Positions 39,675 to 51,915 of a DNA stretch of 64,000 nucleotides are shown in pieces. How positions within the stretch are numbered: the stretch's first letter is position 1; the number at the start of each line of letters is the position of its first letter. This DNA is from Segetibacter sp. 3557_3. GTDB lineage: Bacteria; Bacteroidota; Bacteroidia; Chitinophagales; Chitinophagaceae. The translations under genes and the position numbers were made by a program. The notes beneath the pieces were generated by a model, which searched no databases, was not told the origin of the DNA, and saw only the letters and a program-made list of their open reading frames with translations. The DNA is taken from NCBI RefSeq assembly GCF_004354985.1, contig NZ_SMSK01000010.1, positions 1-64,000 on the forward strand. The letters are read 5' to 3'.

Positions 39675-40847
39675 TTATTTGGTCACCTGGGCAAATACAC
39701 TGTCGGTGTTAACCGGTCGTGCCGCGATTGAGGCGCCTTCCGTTAACCCGGCTACACCTTCAAGTACAACACGTTCGCCAGGATTAAGTCCTCGTTGTAC
39801 AACAAAGTATTGTCCGTTCCCGCTCTCCATAACCTGTATCTCAGCACTCCTGACCGTATTTGTGCTCTCGACAACGTAAACAAACTTTTTACCCTGGATT
39901 TCATAAGTAGCCTTTTGCGGCACAAGTAGCGCGGTATCGACGGTTCGGGGAATCCGCACCACTCCGCTGCTTCCGCTACGCACGATATTACCTGGGTTTG
40001 GAAAAGTGGCCCTGACACTAATGGACCCTGTTTCTGTATTAATGAGGCCACTTGCTGTTTCGATCCGGCCTTTTTGCGGGAATTCGTTTCCGGTGGATAG
40101 GATAAGGGTAACAGGTGGTATCGTAGCAATTCGTTCCTGAACGCTTGCTCCTTTTGTATTTGCTGAAAACTCGAGCGCCTGTTTTTCGTTTATGGAAAAA
40201 TAGGCATAGATGTTTCCGATGTTGGAAACAGTGGTAAGTGGCTCCGGTGTTGCGCTGCTGACGAGGCTACCTATTTTGTGGGGGATTGAGCCTACTACCC
40301 CATTCACCGGGCTGGTTATGCGGGTGTAGCCGAGGTTTGTACGGGCATTTGCAAGTGTTGCCCGGGCCTGGGCCAAAGCTGCCTGACGTGCCTGTAGAGT
40401 GTATTGGGCAGACTCGAGTTCGTAGCGGCTGATGATGTTCTTTTCAACAAGAGGTCGAACTTTGTTCACCTGCATCTGTGCCGCATTTACATCTGCCTGG
40501 GCAATATTGATGTTGGCCTGTGCCGTTCTTACCCCTTGTTCATACTGCGGCGCGCTAATGCGAAACAGCGGCTGACCTTTTTTCACGGTCGATCCCTCAT
40601 CCACATAAATCTGCTCGATGTAGCCATCGATCTTGGGGCGGATTTCGATGTTTTGTTGACCTTGTACCGTTGCGGGGTAATCGCTGAACAAAGTGGTTTG
40701 CCGTGCTGTAATGGTGATAACAGGATAATCTTTTACCTGGTTGGCCTGGGCTGCTGCGGCAGGAGCCTTATCGTTTTTGCCGCCACACGAAAGAAGTAAA
40801 AAGAAGCTGAATAGAAAATTGGATGAAACTAGTACAGTTTTGAGCAT
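39675..40847 (-). CDS. RND efflux periplasmic adaptor (membrane fusion protein, AcrA-like)
   Basis: The product has 390 residues with a lipoprotein-type signal (FSFFLLLSCGGKNDKAP, Cys at 21). It then shows the lipoyl-like half-motif (IEQIYVDEGSTVKKGQPLFRI), an alpha-helical hairpin (about 100-170, with repeated AQANINIAQADVNAAQMQV) and the second lipoyl half and beta-barrel (ITSPVNGVVGSIPHKIGSLV). It bridges the inner-membrane pump and the outer channel. It is first in the three-gene efflux operon. The upstream spacer (40848-41137) holds no recognisable regulator or operator. Confidence 0.94.
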   Translation of the reverse strand: MLKTVLVSSNFLFSFFLLLSCGGKNDKAPAAAAQANQVKDYPVITITARQTTLFSDYPATVQGQQNIEIRPKIDGYIEQIYVDEGSTVKKGQPLFRISAPQYEQGVRTAQANINIAQADVNAAQMQVNKVRPLVEKNIISRYELESAQYTLQARQAALAQARATLANARTNLGYTRITSPVNGVVGSIPHKIGSLVSSATPEPLTTVSNIGNIYAYFSINEKQALEFSANTKGASVQERIATIPPVTLILSTGNEFPQKGRIETASGLINTETGSISVRATFPNPGNIVRSGSSGVVRIPRTVDTALLVPQKATYEIQGKKFVYVVESTNTVRSAEIQVMESGNGQYFVVQRGLNPGERVVLEGVAGLTEGASIAARPVNTDSVFAQVTK

Positions 40848-41137
40848 ATGAGTCCATTAGCAAAGGAGCCTTCTGATCAGATCCAGACCCCAATAGTATA
40901 ACCAGGAACTTCTTACATAAAAATTGTTCCCGGGATATCTCGCAAGTAAGTATGCAGGATGCTTTTTGGAACCGGCTTAGTTACTGGTAACTTGATTAAC
41001 TGAATGATTTTTAGCCGTGGGGCACCACTAATAACGTGAATAATCAAAACGTTTGATGTAGTATATGACCTATATTCATTTCACCAACGAAGCTTGTTTT
41101 CAATGGGTAAATTACTCCTCATTCAGTTATAAAGCCG

Positions 41138-41962
41138 CTATCCAAGCCGCTCGTACCTGGCGCGGATAAACGTAAAAACCCCATAACAGATCAGTCCTAC
41201 ACCAACACCACCCAGCAAAAAAGAACCATAATCAGCATTGGCCAGAAAGCCGAAGGCCTTCGAGGTGTCACCCGCTTCTGACGCATTTGAGTGCAGCGCA
41301 GCGTTTGCGAATAGCCAGCCTATTACCAGCCAAACAATACCCCTGGCGATGTAGCCGATTTTGCCCGCATTCAGGAGTATTTTGGCGTGTGTTGTTCCCC
41401 CAACATTTTCAACGTGCTTCCGATACTTTTCTGATATCGCATAATAGATTTGATAAATACCAACGCCGATAATAATTGCAGCCGCGATCCCGAGCAGCCA
41501 TTGTCCGAGGGGCTTACTCAAAATGTCACCGGCCATACTTTCATTACCTGATTTACCGCCTGAACCAGAAGAAGCGTTGATGGTCATCTTAATGGCGTAA
41601 ATCGCAAGGGAACCATAAACCAACCCACTGAATAGATATCGGGCTCTTGCCGCCAAACCCTTAGGCTTGCTGCCCTTGTGTTCGGTATCGGAGAAAGCTT
41701 GTATTAATCGCCAGATGGTATAACAGGCAAGCCCGATGGCAAGCAGGCCTAACAGGATCTGACCACCTGTTTGTTTATACACCAGGTTTAAGACCCCCTC
41801 TTTATCGGTGTTTTTCGTTGATTGGCCACCGACCTGAAAAGCGGCCATAAATGCCAGGATACCGAGCAAACAGTAAACCAGACCTTTGGAGATAAGTCCT
41901 GCCTGGGCAATACGTTTGAGTGATGATGACTGTTGAGCAATATTTCCCATATCCATCCACAT
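41138..41962 (-). CDS. DUF1206 multi-pass membrane protein
   Basis: About 274 residues contain three tandem repeats of a two-helix module, each opening with a KRIAQAGLISKGLVYCLLG-like element (also ARARYLFSGLVYGSLAIYAI and GKIGYIARGIVWLVIGW). This is the DUF1206 pattern. Six transmembrane segments are expected. The frame extends one codon upstream to a TTG; the ATG at 41962 is preferred, and ATGs at 41956 and 41950 are possible. Its function is unknown. The divergent DUF892 gene is often a stress-linked partner in soil bacteria, but no direct link is shown here. Confidence 0.85.
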   Translation of the reverse strand: MWMDMGNIAQQSSSLKRIAQAGLISKGLVYCLLGILAFMAAFQVGGQSTKNTDKEGVLNLVYKQTGGQILLGLLAIGLACYTIWRLIQAFSDTEHKGSKPKGLAARARYLFSGLVYGSLAIYAIKMTINASSGSGGKSGNESMAGDILSKPLGQWLLGIAAAIIIGVGIYQIYYAISEKYRKHVENVGGTTHAKILLNAGKIGYIARGIVWLVIGWLFANAALHSNASEAGDTSKAFGFLANADYGSFLLGGVGVGLICYGVFTFIRARYERLG

Positions 41963-42288
41963 CAAAAGAATATGCCACCGCGGAGGTACAAGCTCAATTT
42001 GGCTTTTATCGACCCAATTGTTGAAAACCCATCAGTGTCAATCTGGTTCCCCCTATTGTGTGTACACATCGGTATAGGAACGCGGATAACACGGGTCGAA
42101 ATGAACTTATTCAGATTTTGGCAAAAATCCATCTTCTAAATCAATCCGTTTGCTACGGCTTTGAACAAAATGAATAGATCTTGTGCTTCGCAGAACGATA
42201 AATCGTATCTATCCGTTTTATCCCTGTCATCCGTGTTCCATTTGTTAGACCGCTAAGAAGAAGTGTCCACACGGTAGCTGGTTCCGCT

Positions 42289-42323
42289 ATGACAACACCT
42301 GATCAGAGATCCGGTGTTGTCAT
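42289..42323 (+). other. Strong isolated hairpin upstream of the DUF892 gene
   Basis: ATGACAACACCTGAT (42289-42303) and ATCCGGTGTTGTCAT (42309-42323) form a 15-bp stem with one mismatch around CAGAG. It shares the TGACAACACCT word with the palindromes at 34.7 kb. It could be an operator or an RNA structure in the long divergent spacer 41963-42549, which otherwise contains nothing recognised. Confidence 0.55.
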
Positions 42324-42549
42324 GCAATAGTTTCTTCTGGTCGCTGGTCGGAAATCTTAGTTCGCGCTTAAACCGTGTTAGAACAGCTGTCGGGAATAAC
42401 CCTGTTTGGGGCAGGTTGTCAAACCCTTACAGTTTTTTCAGTTCTATACAGCTCCTTCGCGTTCAACGACTAAACAAAATGAAGTGATTTGAGATCCGTT
42501 AGAAAGTAGTTTCGGGCACAGATTTTATTGCTTTTTGAAAAAGGTGTTT

Positions 42550-43221
42550 ATGCAAGCAATAACGGATTTGAAAGACCTTTTACAGGTTCAGTTACAGGCG
42601 CTGTATTCAGCAGAAATGCAAATCTCGAAGGCAATGCCACAGGTGATTATGAAAGTAAATCATAGTTCCTTGCAAAATGCGCTAACGCATCATTCAGGGT
42701 TAACGGAACTGCAACTAGAACGATTGGCCAAGGTTATGCAAATACTCGGTGGGGTGGAGCAACTCAGCGAGCAACCAATTAATAAAGGTATTAAAGGGAT
42801 ACTTGAAGAAATAACCGATTTGCTCGCTGAGGATCTTTCAAAAGAGGTAAATGATGCCGCCATTATTGCGGGCATTCAAAAGATTGAACATTATGAAATT
42901 ACGTGCTATGGCACTGCGCTTACGTATGCGCAACAATTAAAATCGCATAAGGCGGAAGCCCTCCTCCATGAAACACTACAGGAGGAATACGATGCCGACG
43001 ATTTATTAACCCAGCTGGCCAAGTCGGCAATGAATAAAGAGGCTTTGCCCCGACTGGAACCAGAGCAGGACACGGTTAATGATGAACATGTGAGCAGTGA
43101 CGATGAGTACCTCAAAAAATCAGAAAAAGTAAGCATATCCGAACGTACGATTAATTCACCCGGTGGACGGGCTGGTCGGTCGCACAGGGGATATAATTCA
43201 GGTGAGTCCCGGGGGCACTAA
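42550..43221 (+). CDS. DUF892 (YciE/YciF-like) ferritin-like protein
   Basis: The product is 223 residues from the ATG at 42550, preceded by an AAAAAGGTG ribosome-binding sequence. The frame itself opens at a TTG 15 bp earlier. The first ~165 residues form a ferritin-like four-helix bundle with DUF892 landmarks: LKDLLQVQLQALYSAEMQI (Glu), ENV-type helix pairs, GIQKIEHYEITCYGTAL (Glu-His) and ETLQEEYDADDLLTQLA. The last ~55 residues are polar and rich in Ser, Arg and Gly (INSPGGRAGRSHRGYNSGES) and are probably disordered. The family is linked to stress responses and may bind two metals. It lies convergent to the histidine kinase gene with a 42-bp gap. Confidence 0.88.
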   Translation: MQAITDLKDLLQVQLQALYSAEMQISKAMPQVIMKVNHSSLQNALTHHSGLTELQLERLAKVMQILGGVEQLSEQPINKGIKGILEEITDLLAEDLSKEVNDAAIIAGIQKIEHYEITCYGTALTYAQQLKSHKAEALLHETLQEEYDADDLLTQLAKSAMNKEALPRLEPEQDTVNDEHVSSDDEYLKKSEKVSISERTINSPGGRAGRSHRGYNSGESRGH

Positions 43222-43263
43222 GGTTGAACTGCCTTGTTTATACCTTGTAGTTAAACTCGTTTG

Positions 43264-45666
43264 TTAGTATTCAGCGGGTAGTAATACTTTAAAGGTTGCT
43301 CCTTCACCTGGTTTACCTTCAGCCCAGATGTAACCGTTATGGTTTTCAACAACCCTTCGTACAATCGATAGTCCTACCCCCGTTCCGGTATATTCGGCGT
43401 TGCCATGTAAACGGGTAAATACATTGAAAATCCGGACAGCTTCCTCCTGGTTAAAGCCAATTCCATTATCGCGTACTTCAATAAGATAAAATGGCTTATT
43501 GTTGACGTCGATCGAAAGATCGAGCCCTTTCACCCTCCCTTGAATCCTGGTCGCGGAAATATGCACTTCCGGAACCCGGTTTGGGTGAACATACTTCAGT
43601 GCGTTACCGATCAGGTTTTGGAAGAGTTGTTGCATCTGCCGGCGGTGCGCCTTTATCCTTGGCAGCGTGCCGACCACAATCTTTGCTTGCTTTTGCTGTA
43701 TCTCTATTTCAAGGTCCTCCAGTACGTTTTGAACTTTAACATTTAGGTCAACCTCATCGAAATGAGAAACCCCCATACTCACATGCGAATAGGCTAACAG
43801 GTCTTCAATCAGCGCCCCCATCCGATGGGTGGAATGCTCCATTCGATCAAACAACCGTTGTTGATTTTCTGTAAGGGTAGACTGCAAATCTTTTTTCAGG
43901 CGGTCGGCAAAAATTAGGATTTTCCGAATGGGCTCCTTCAGATCGTGTGAAGCCGCGTAAGCAAATTGCTCAAGGTTGCTATTTGACTTTTTAAGATCAT
44001 CGATGTATTTCTCGAGTTGAAACTGGCTTTCCTTGATGTTGGTGATATCGGAGAAAACATTTATGAGCCGGTTTTCGTCCATTCTTGCAACTGCCAATTC
44101 GAGCCACCTGCCCGCCGGTTCGAAATAATATTGGGTAATAAAGGCTTCGCCGGTTGCCAACGTATGCTTTGCCTGGTGGAATAACGGTGACTGCAGTAAG
44201 TTTCTGTCGATTTCGGAAGCTTTTTTTGAAAGCATATCATCCATTGGTACCCCACTGAATTTTTCCGCAACGGCGTTTGCTAGAATGGTTCTGGCATCTA
44301 TGATTTCGCCGTCGTTGTTACGTATGGTTTCCGTGACTGATATGCCGCTTGGAGAATGTTTAAGGATGTTGTCGAGGAGATTTCGTTGCTGCTCTATTTG
44401 CAACATCGAGGTTTTATGTGTTGTAATATTCTGTACGGTAATTACAATGATATCGTTTTCAATCGGAAACAACAGGTAGTCGAACCAGGATACTCCTGCA
44501 TGAGTTTCGAATGCTGTTTCGTCTCGCTTTGCTTCTCCCTTATGTATCGTGTCGCAAAAAACATTGAACCAACCAGATAGGTTTTCGGCAGTTATTACCT
44601 CAGACAATAAGCTGCCGACGATCTCCTCCTCCGGTTTTCCAAGCATTTCAATGAACACTTTATTGGCAAAGAGATAGCGGAAGTTAACAATCTGGTGTTG
44701 TGAATCCCGTATTGCCTGGATCGCATAGACCCCGTTAAAAGAAGCCTGAAGTATGCTATTCATGAGCAACTGCTGTTGAACCAGGGCAGCTGTTCTTTCC
44801 TGTACCCTCAACTGAAGTTCTGACTCATTTGCCTCTACCTTTTGCCGGGCCAGCACGAGTTCGGTTACGTTGTAAGCTACGCAAAACACCCTTGTCGTTG
44901 TTGGGTCATTGGGGTTTTGATCGTACAAGCTAAACACAAGGTCGAAGTAACGCTGTTCCATAACACCATTGATCAGCAAAACTGCAGGAAACTCCGGAGC
45001 GTGATAAGGCTGACCTGTTTTACGTACATAGTCCAGGATAGCGATCAATCCTTGCTTTTTGGCTTCTGTAAGCGACTCTTCAATCGGATGGCCGACGATG
45101 GCCGATGTTCGCCCTAGAAACGCCAACATGCCGTCGTTTGCGAGCTCAACGATATAACCAGGTCCCTTGACAATACAAACCGCTACGGGTGCCTGCATAA
45201 ACAACGAATAGGCTTTATCCGTAGTTCCATCCTCCGGATCTTTTACAGCCCTGTTATTCTGCTGCTGTGGTTCTAAAATATGAATAATAGATACCACGCT
45301 ACTGTTAAGGTCAAACACAGGTTTATTGATTACCGACCAGGAAGTGGAACTGGGGGAGTCCGAGGGCCTGGGTCCATAGTGAAAATCAGTAATCCGATCT
45401 TCGCTCCCTGCGTGTAGCACTTGACCAAAAGAGTCTAAAAGTCGGTGTATCTCCCCGGCTGGTTCTCCAGGCTTAATGTTCTCAACAAAGCTCTTACCGA
45501 TATCATTTTCCGTTAAACCTAACAGTGACGCAAAATCATTAGTGACCGCTAACAAGGTGAATATCGGAGCATCGGCCTTAACCAGGGCAAAATGCCCCGG
45601 CAGAGAGGAAAACACATTGTACTCCTCAACAGGTAAACCGGATAATCTACCAGCCTGGTTGCTCAT
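43264..45666 (-). CDS. Cytoplasmic multi-PAS sensor histidine kinase
   Basis: The product has 800 residues with no transmembrane segments. Three to four PAS-like sensor domains lie at about 25-135, 150-270, 300-415 and 430-545, with a short coiled coil near 275-300. The HisKA phosphoacceptor is His574 (YAASHDLKEPIRK). The ATPase domain has the N-box NLIGNALKYVHPNRV, the G1 box VRDNGIGF and the G2 box GTGVGLSIVRRVVE. The gene has no receiver domain and no adjacent response regulator, so it is an orphan kinase. The ligands of the PAS domains are unknown. The sequence resembles phytochrome-like or redox-sensing kinases of Bacteroidota. Confidence 0.92.
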   Translation of the reverse strand: MSNQAGRLSGLPVEEYNVFSSLPGHFALVKADAPIFTLLAVTNDFASLLGLTENDIGKSFVENIKPGEPAGEIHRLLDSFGQVLHAGSEDRITDFHYGPRPSDSPSSTSWSVINKPVFDLNSSVVSIIHILEPQQQNNRAVKDPEDGTTDKAYSLFMQAPVAVCIVKGPGYIVELANDGMLAFLGRTSAIVGHPIEESLTEAKKQGLIAILDYVRKTGQPYHAPEFPAVLLINGVMEQRYFDLVFSLYDQNPNDPTTTRVFCVAYNVTELVLARQKVEANESELQLRVQERTAALVQQQLLMNSILQASFNGVYAIQAIRDSQHQIVNFRYLFANKVFIEMLGKPEEEIVGSLLSEVITAENLSGWFNVFCDTIHKGEAKRDETAFETHAGVSWFDYLLFPIENDIIVITVQNITTHKTSMLQIEQQRNLLDNILKHSPSGISVTETIRNNDGEIIDARTILANAVAEKFSGVPMDDMLSKKASEIDRNLLQSPLFHQAKHTLATGEAFITQYYFEPAGRWLELAVARMDENRLINVFSDITNIKESQFQLEKYIDDLKKSNSNLEQFAYAASHDLKEPIRKILIFADRLKKDLQSTLTENQQRLFDRMEHSTHRMGALIEDLLAYSHVSMGVSHFDEVDLNVKVQNVLEDLEIEIQQKQAKIVVGTLPRIKAHRRQMQQLFQNLIGNALKYVHPNRVPEVHISATRIQGRVKGLDLSIDVNNKPFYLIEVRDNGIGFNQEEAVRIFNVFTRLHGNAEYTGTGVGLSIVRRVVENHNGYIWAEGKPGEGATFKVLLPAEY

Positions 45667-46015
45667 ATATCGGCATCACTTGAATGAAAAGTTAGGTAAA
45701 ATCAACAATGCGTTTGAAGTTGTTTAGTAAAAGCGCCTGATCAATTTGATCTGCCGAAAATGCTATCCAGTAGGGTCAATCAGAAATCTTTGAATTGAAC
45801 GCAATGGCCGGGTTGTATAAGCGCACCACGCTAACTGATACAATTCAAACGGGTTGGCTAAACCATGCCTTGTTCAGCCTTAAGCGCTTCAATTCGGCGT
45901 CAATCGGCAGACCCTGCTTGCAGCCCAGACTATTAACAAGCGGCCGCTCTACAGTATGTAACCACCTCCAATACTTTCCATTTTTAACGATAGGCTTACA
46001 CAACGAGCAAGGGTT
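45667..46015. other. Noncoding gap between the kinase and beta-galactosidase genes
   Basis: About 350 bp separate two minus-strand genes. The stretch contains no convincing frame, repeat or hairpin and probably holds the promoter of the histidine kinase gene. Confidence 0.4.
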
Positions 46016-49556
<3,541 letters not shown>

Positions 49557-49794
49557 AATGTCGTTTGAATAAGGCCTTATCCAGCTTCTTGCCGGGTAAT
49601 GGTAAACAGTACAAGCCCCCGCCCGAACGTAGTTCATACGGGCGGGCGCCCGGCTGAAGTCGTTCGGACGGGAGTGCGACCTACCAATAAATCGAGGGCA
49701 CGGCGCCCGTCCGACTTGCGCAGCCGGGCGGGCAACAACTTACAATTGAAAACTGGGGCTTGGTCCAAAAAGATTCCTTAACTAAACGACATTG
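49557..49794 (+). mobile_element. 238-bp MITE-like element with two GC-rich hairpins (copy E)
   Basis: The left end AATGTCGTTTGAATAAGG and the right end, complementing to CAATGTCGTTTAGTTAAG, match the terminal repeats of copies A and B. Inside, GGAGTGCGACC and TTGGTCCAAAAAGATTCC correspond to the shared core, and a GCCCGTCCG...CCGGGCGGGC hairpin (49704-49733) plus a second hairpin near 49620-49660 have been added. It is noncoding. It lies in the 890-bp spacer upstream of recD. Confidence 0.65.
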
Positions 49795-50027
49795 GCTCAT
49801 TAGTAAAGTTTCCTATTGGTGAGCTGCCCTCATTGGTTAGCTGTGCAGCAACTACCCGTTAGTTATGAACGCGCTATCCACCGGGCACCAGGAAAAGCAT
49901 CCTAATATCTACCTTTACCGGCGCTGAAGTACGGGCCTTTGTTCACGTGAAAACTTAGCTGCTTTCTGCTGGCTTGTTTTTTCCGTTCGGGAATACCGTA
50001 GACAAATTAAAGTTGCCACCTGAGTAT

Positions 50028-51845
50028 ATGCAAACACTGAATAACGTTCATCAACAATTTGCCGAATTTTTTCCTGGCGAAACAATAAAACCATATGCTT
50101 ACCTGCTTTCAAAAAAACTGTCCGAAGGGCATATATGTGTAGAACTTACCACTGCGGCAGATGAGCTCGCGGATAGCCCCTATCGCGATATCCATACTTA
50201 CGCGCATAACCAAAGAAATGTCGGCCAGGAACCGCTGATCGGGCGTAAAGACGGCCCAAAACAACCATTTATCCTGCACAACGACAAGCTGTACTTACAA
50301 CGCTATTTCAACTATGAAAGCCTGATACTGGAGCGGTTGGCGAGCTTTGCAGGAAGCCGGAGGGCACGCCTGAACAGCACTTCTCAACTACTTGCACACG
50401 GCGAATTCATCCGTAGTTTATTTGAAAATAACGGCGGGACAATGAGCGGTGACCCCCTGGAAAATATCAACTGGCAACTGGTTGCTGCTACTACTGCAGT
50501 ATTAAATGACTTTACCATTATTACCGGAGGGCCGGGAACCGGCAAGACAACTACAGTGGCAAAGATCCTGGCAATTCTATATGCGATGAATCCGCAGCTG
50601 AAGGTGGCGCTTGCAGCACCTACAGGCAAAGCTGCTTTGCGGCTGGCCGACTCATTGAAATCGGCATCACCGGATCTCCCAGGTGAAACCAGGAACCAGT
50701 TCGAAAAGATAATACCCGGAACAATCCACCGACTGTTAAAATATATACCAGACTCACTTTATTTCAGGCATACCGCCGACAACCCACTGAACTACGACCT
50801 GGTGGTTGTAGACGAATCTTCAATGGTGGACGTATCGCTGTTTAGCAAATTGCTGGACGCCATTGGCAGCAATACGAAGTTGATCTTATTGGGGGACAAA
50901 GACCAGCTTGCATCTGTAGAAGCGGGAAGTTTGTTTGGGGACCTTTGCAAATCGCAGCCAAGATTTGTTGTATCTGCAAACCGGGCGGCAATGATCAATA
51001 CATTAATTGATGGCCCGTCAGCACAACTACCGCATGAATTAATTAGTGACGATAACGGCCACATTCTGTTTGAAACGATTGTAGAACTAAAAAAAAGCCA
51101 TCGCTTTATAAGCGATAAAGGCATCGGCAAGTTTAGCAAAGCGATTATCGCAAACGACTTAGAAAAGTTAACGCCATTTTTAGAAGCAAAGGACGAGCAG
51201 GTGACTATAGATACTGCTTATTCGGAAAAGATTTTCGAGGATCTTATCAAAGCATATTCAAACTATATAAGAGAAAAAGATATCAAAACCGCGCTTACGA
51301 AATTCAATGAAGTTCGGGTATTGTGCGCCGTCAGGGATGGAGAGCAGGGCTTATACGCAATAAATAAAAAAATAGAAAAATACCTGCAGCAAAGAAAGCT
51401 GATTAAACCAACAACTGAATTTTATGAACACCGGCCGGTTATCGTAACAAAAAACTACTATGACCTGGATTTGTTTAATGGCGACATCGGGATCATACGC
51501 CCGGACCAGGACAACGTACTTAAAGCCTGGTTCGAAGACAGTTCCGGCGGCCTGAAGTCGGTGCTTCCGGGCTTTATATCAGAAGCTGAGACGGTATATG
51601 CAATGACCATTCATAAGAGCCAGGGCAGTGAATATGATAACGTGTTAATCGTACTACCTGACAAGCCCGAAATTCCCATACTAACAGCTGAATTAATTTA
51701 CACTGGTGTAACAAGGGCAAAGTCGAAGGTAGTGATACAGGCAACTGAAGCAGTAATCGTAGCAGCAGTTAACAGGCGGGTTAAAAGAGCTTCGGGCATA
51801 GCAGAGCGGTTTGATGAGGCAGAAGTAAAACCGTTAATCAAATGA
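50028..51845 (+). CDS. recD: Exodeoxyribonuclease V, RecD subunit
   Basis: About 605 residues from the ATG at 50028; the frame opens earlier, with a TTG at 49974, and the true start may be a few codons upstream. It is an SF1B 5'-3' helicase: Walker A GGPGTGKTTTVAKI, Walker B VVVDESSMVD, motif III ILLGDKDQLASVEAGS and the C-terminal UvrD-like block YAMTIHKSQGSEYDNV plus LIYTGVTRAKSKV. It is the alpha subunit of RecBCD, which unwinds and degrades double-strand ends and loads RecA. The next gene, recC, begins after 70 bp. The order recD-recC-recB differs from the Escherichia coli arrangement. Confidence 0.92.
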   Translation: MQTLNNVHQQFAEFFPGETIKPYAYLLSKKLSEGHICVELTTAADELADSPYRDIHTYAHNQRNVGQEPLIGRKDGPKQPFILHNDKLYLQRYFNYESLILERLASFAGSRRARLNSTSQLLAHGEFIRSLFENNGGTMSGDPLENINWQLVAATTAVLNDFTIITGGPGTGKTTTVAKILAILYAMNPQLKVALAAPTGKAALRLADSLKSASPDLPGETRNQFEKIIPGTIHRLLKYIPDSLYFRHTADNPLNYDLVVVDESSMVDVSLFSKLLDAIGSNTKLILLGDKDQLASVEAGSLFGDLCKSQPRFVVSANRAAMINTLIDGPSAQLPHELISDDNGHILFETIVELKKSHRFISDKGIGKFSKAIIANDLEKLTPFLEAKDEQVTIDTAYSEKIFEDLIKAYSNYIREKDIKTALTKFNEVRVLCAVRDGEQGLYAINKKIEKYLQQRKLIKPTTEFYEHRPVIVTKNYYDLDLFNGDIGIIRPDQDNVLKAWFEDSSGGLKSVLPGFISEAETVYAMTIHKSQGSEYDNVLIVLPDKPEIPILTAELIYTGVTRAKSKVVIQATEAVIVAAVNRRVKRASGIAERFDEAEVKPLIK

Positions 51846-51915
51846 AACACTCCTGCTGCCTGAACAAATAGCTGCGCTACCATAATCTAATTATTTCGTG
51901 TGATAAAACCTGGCA

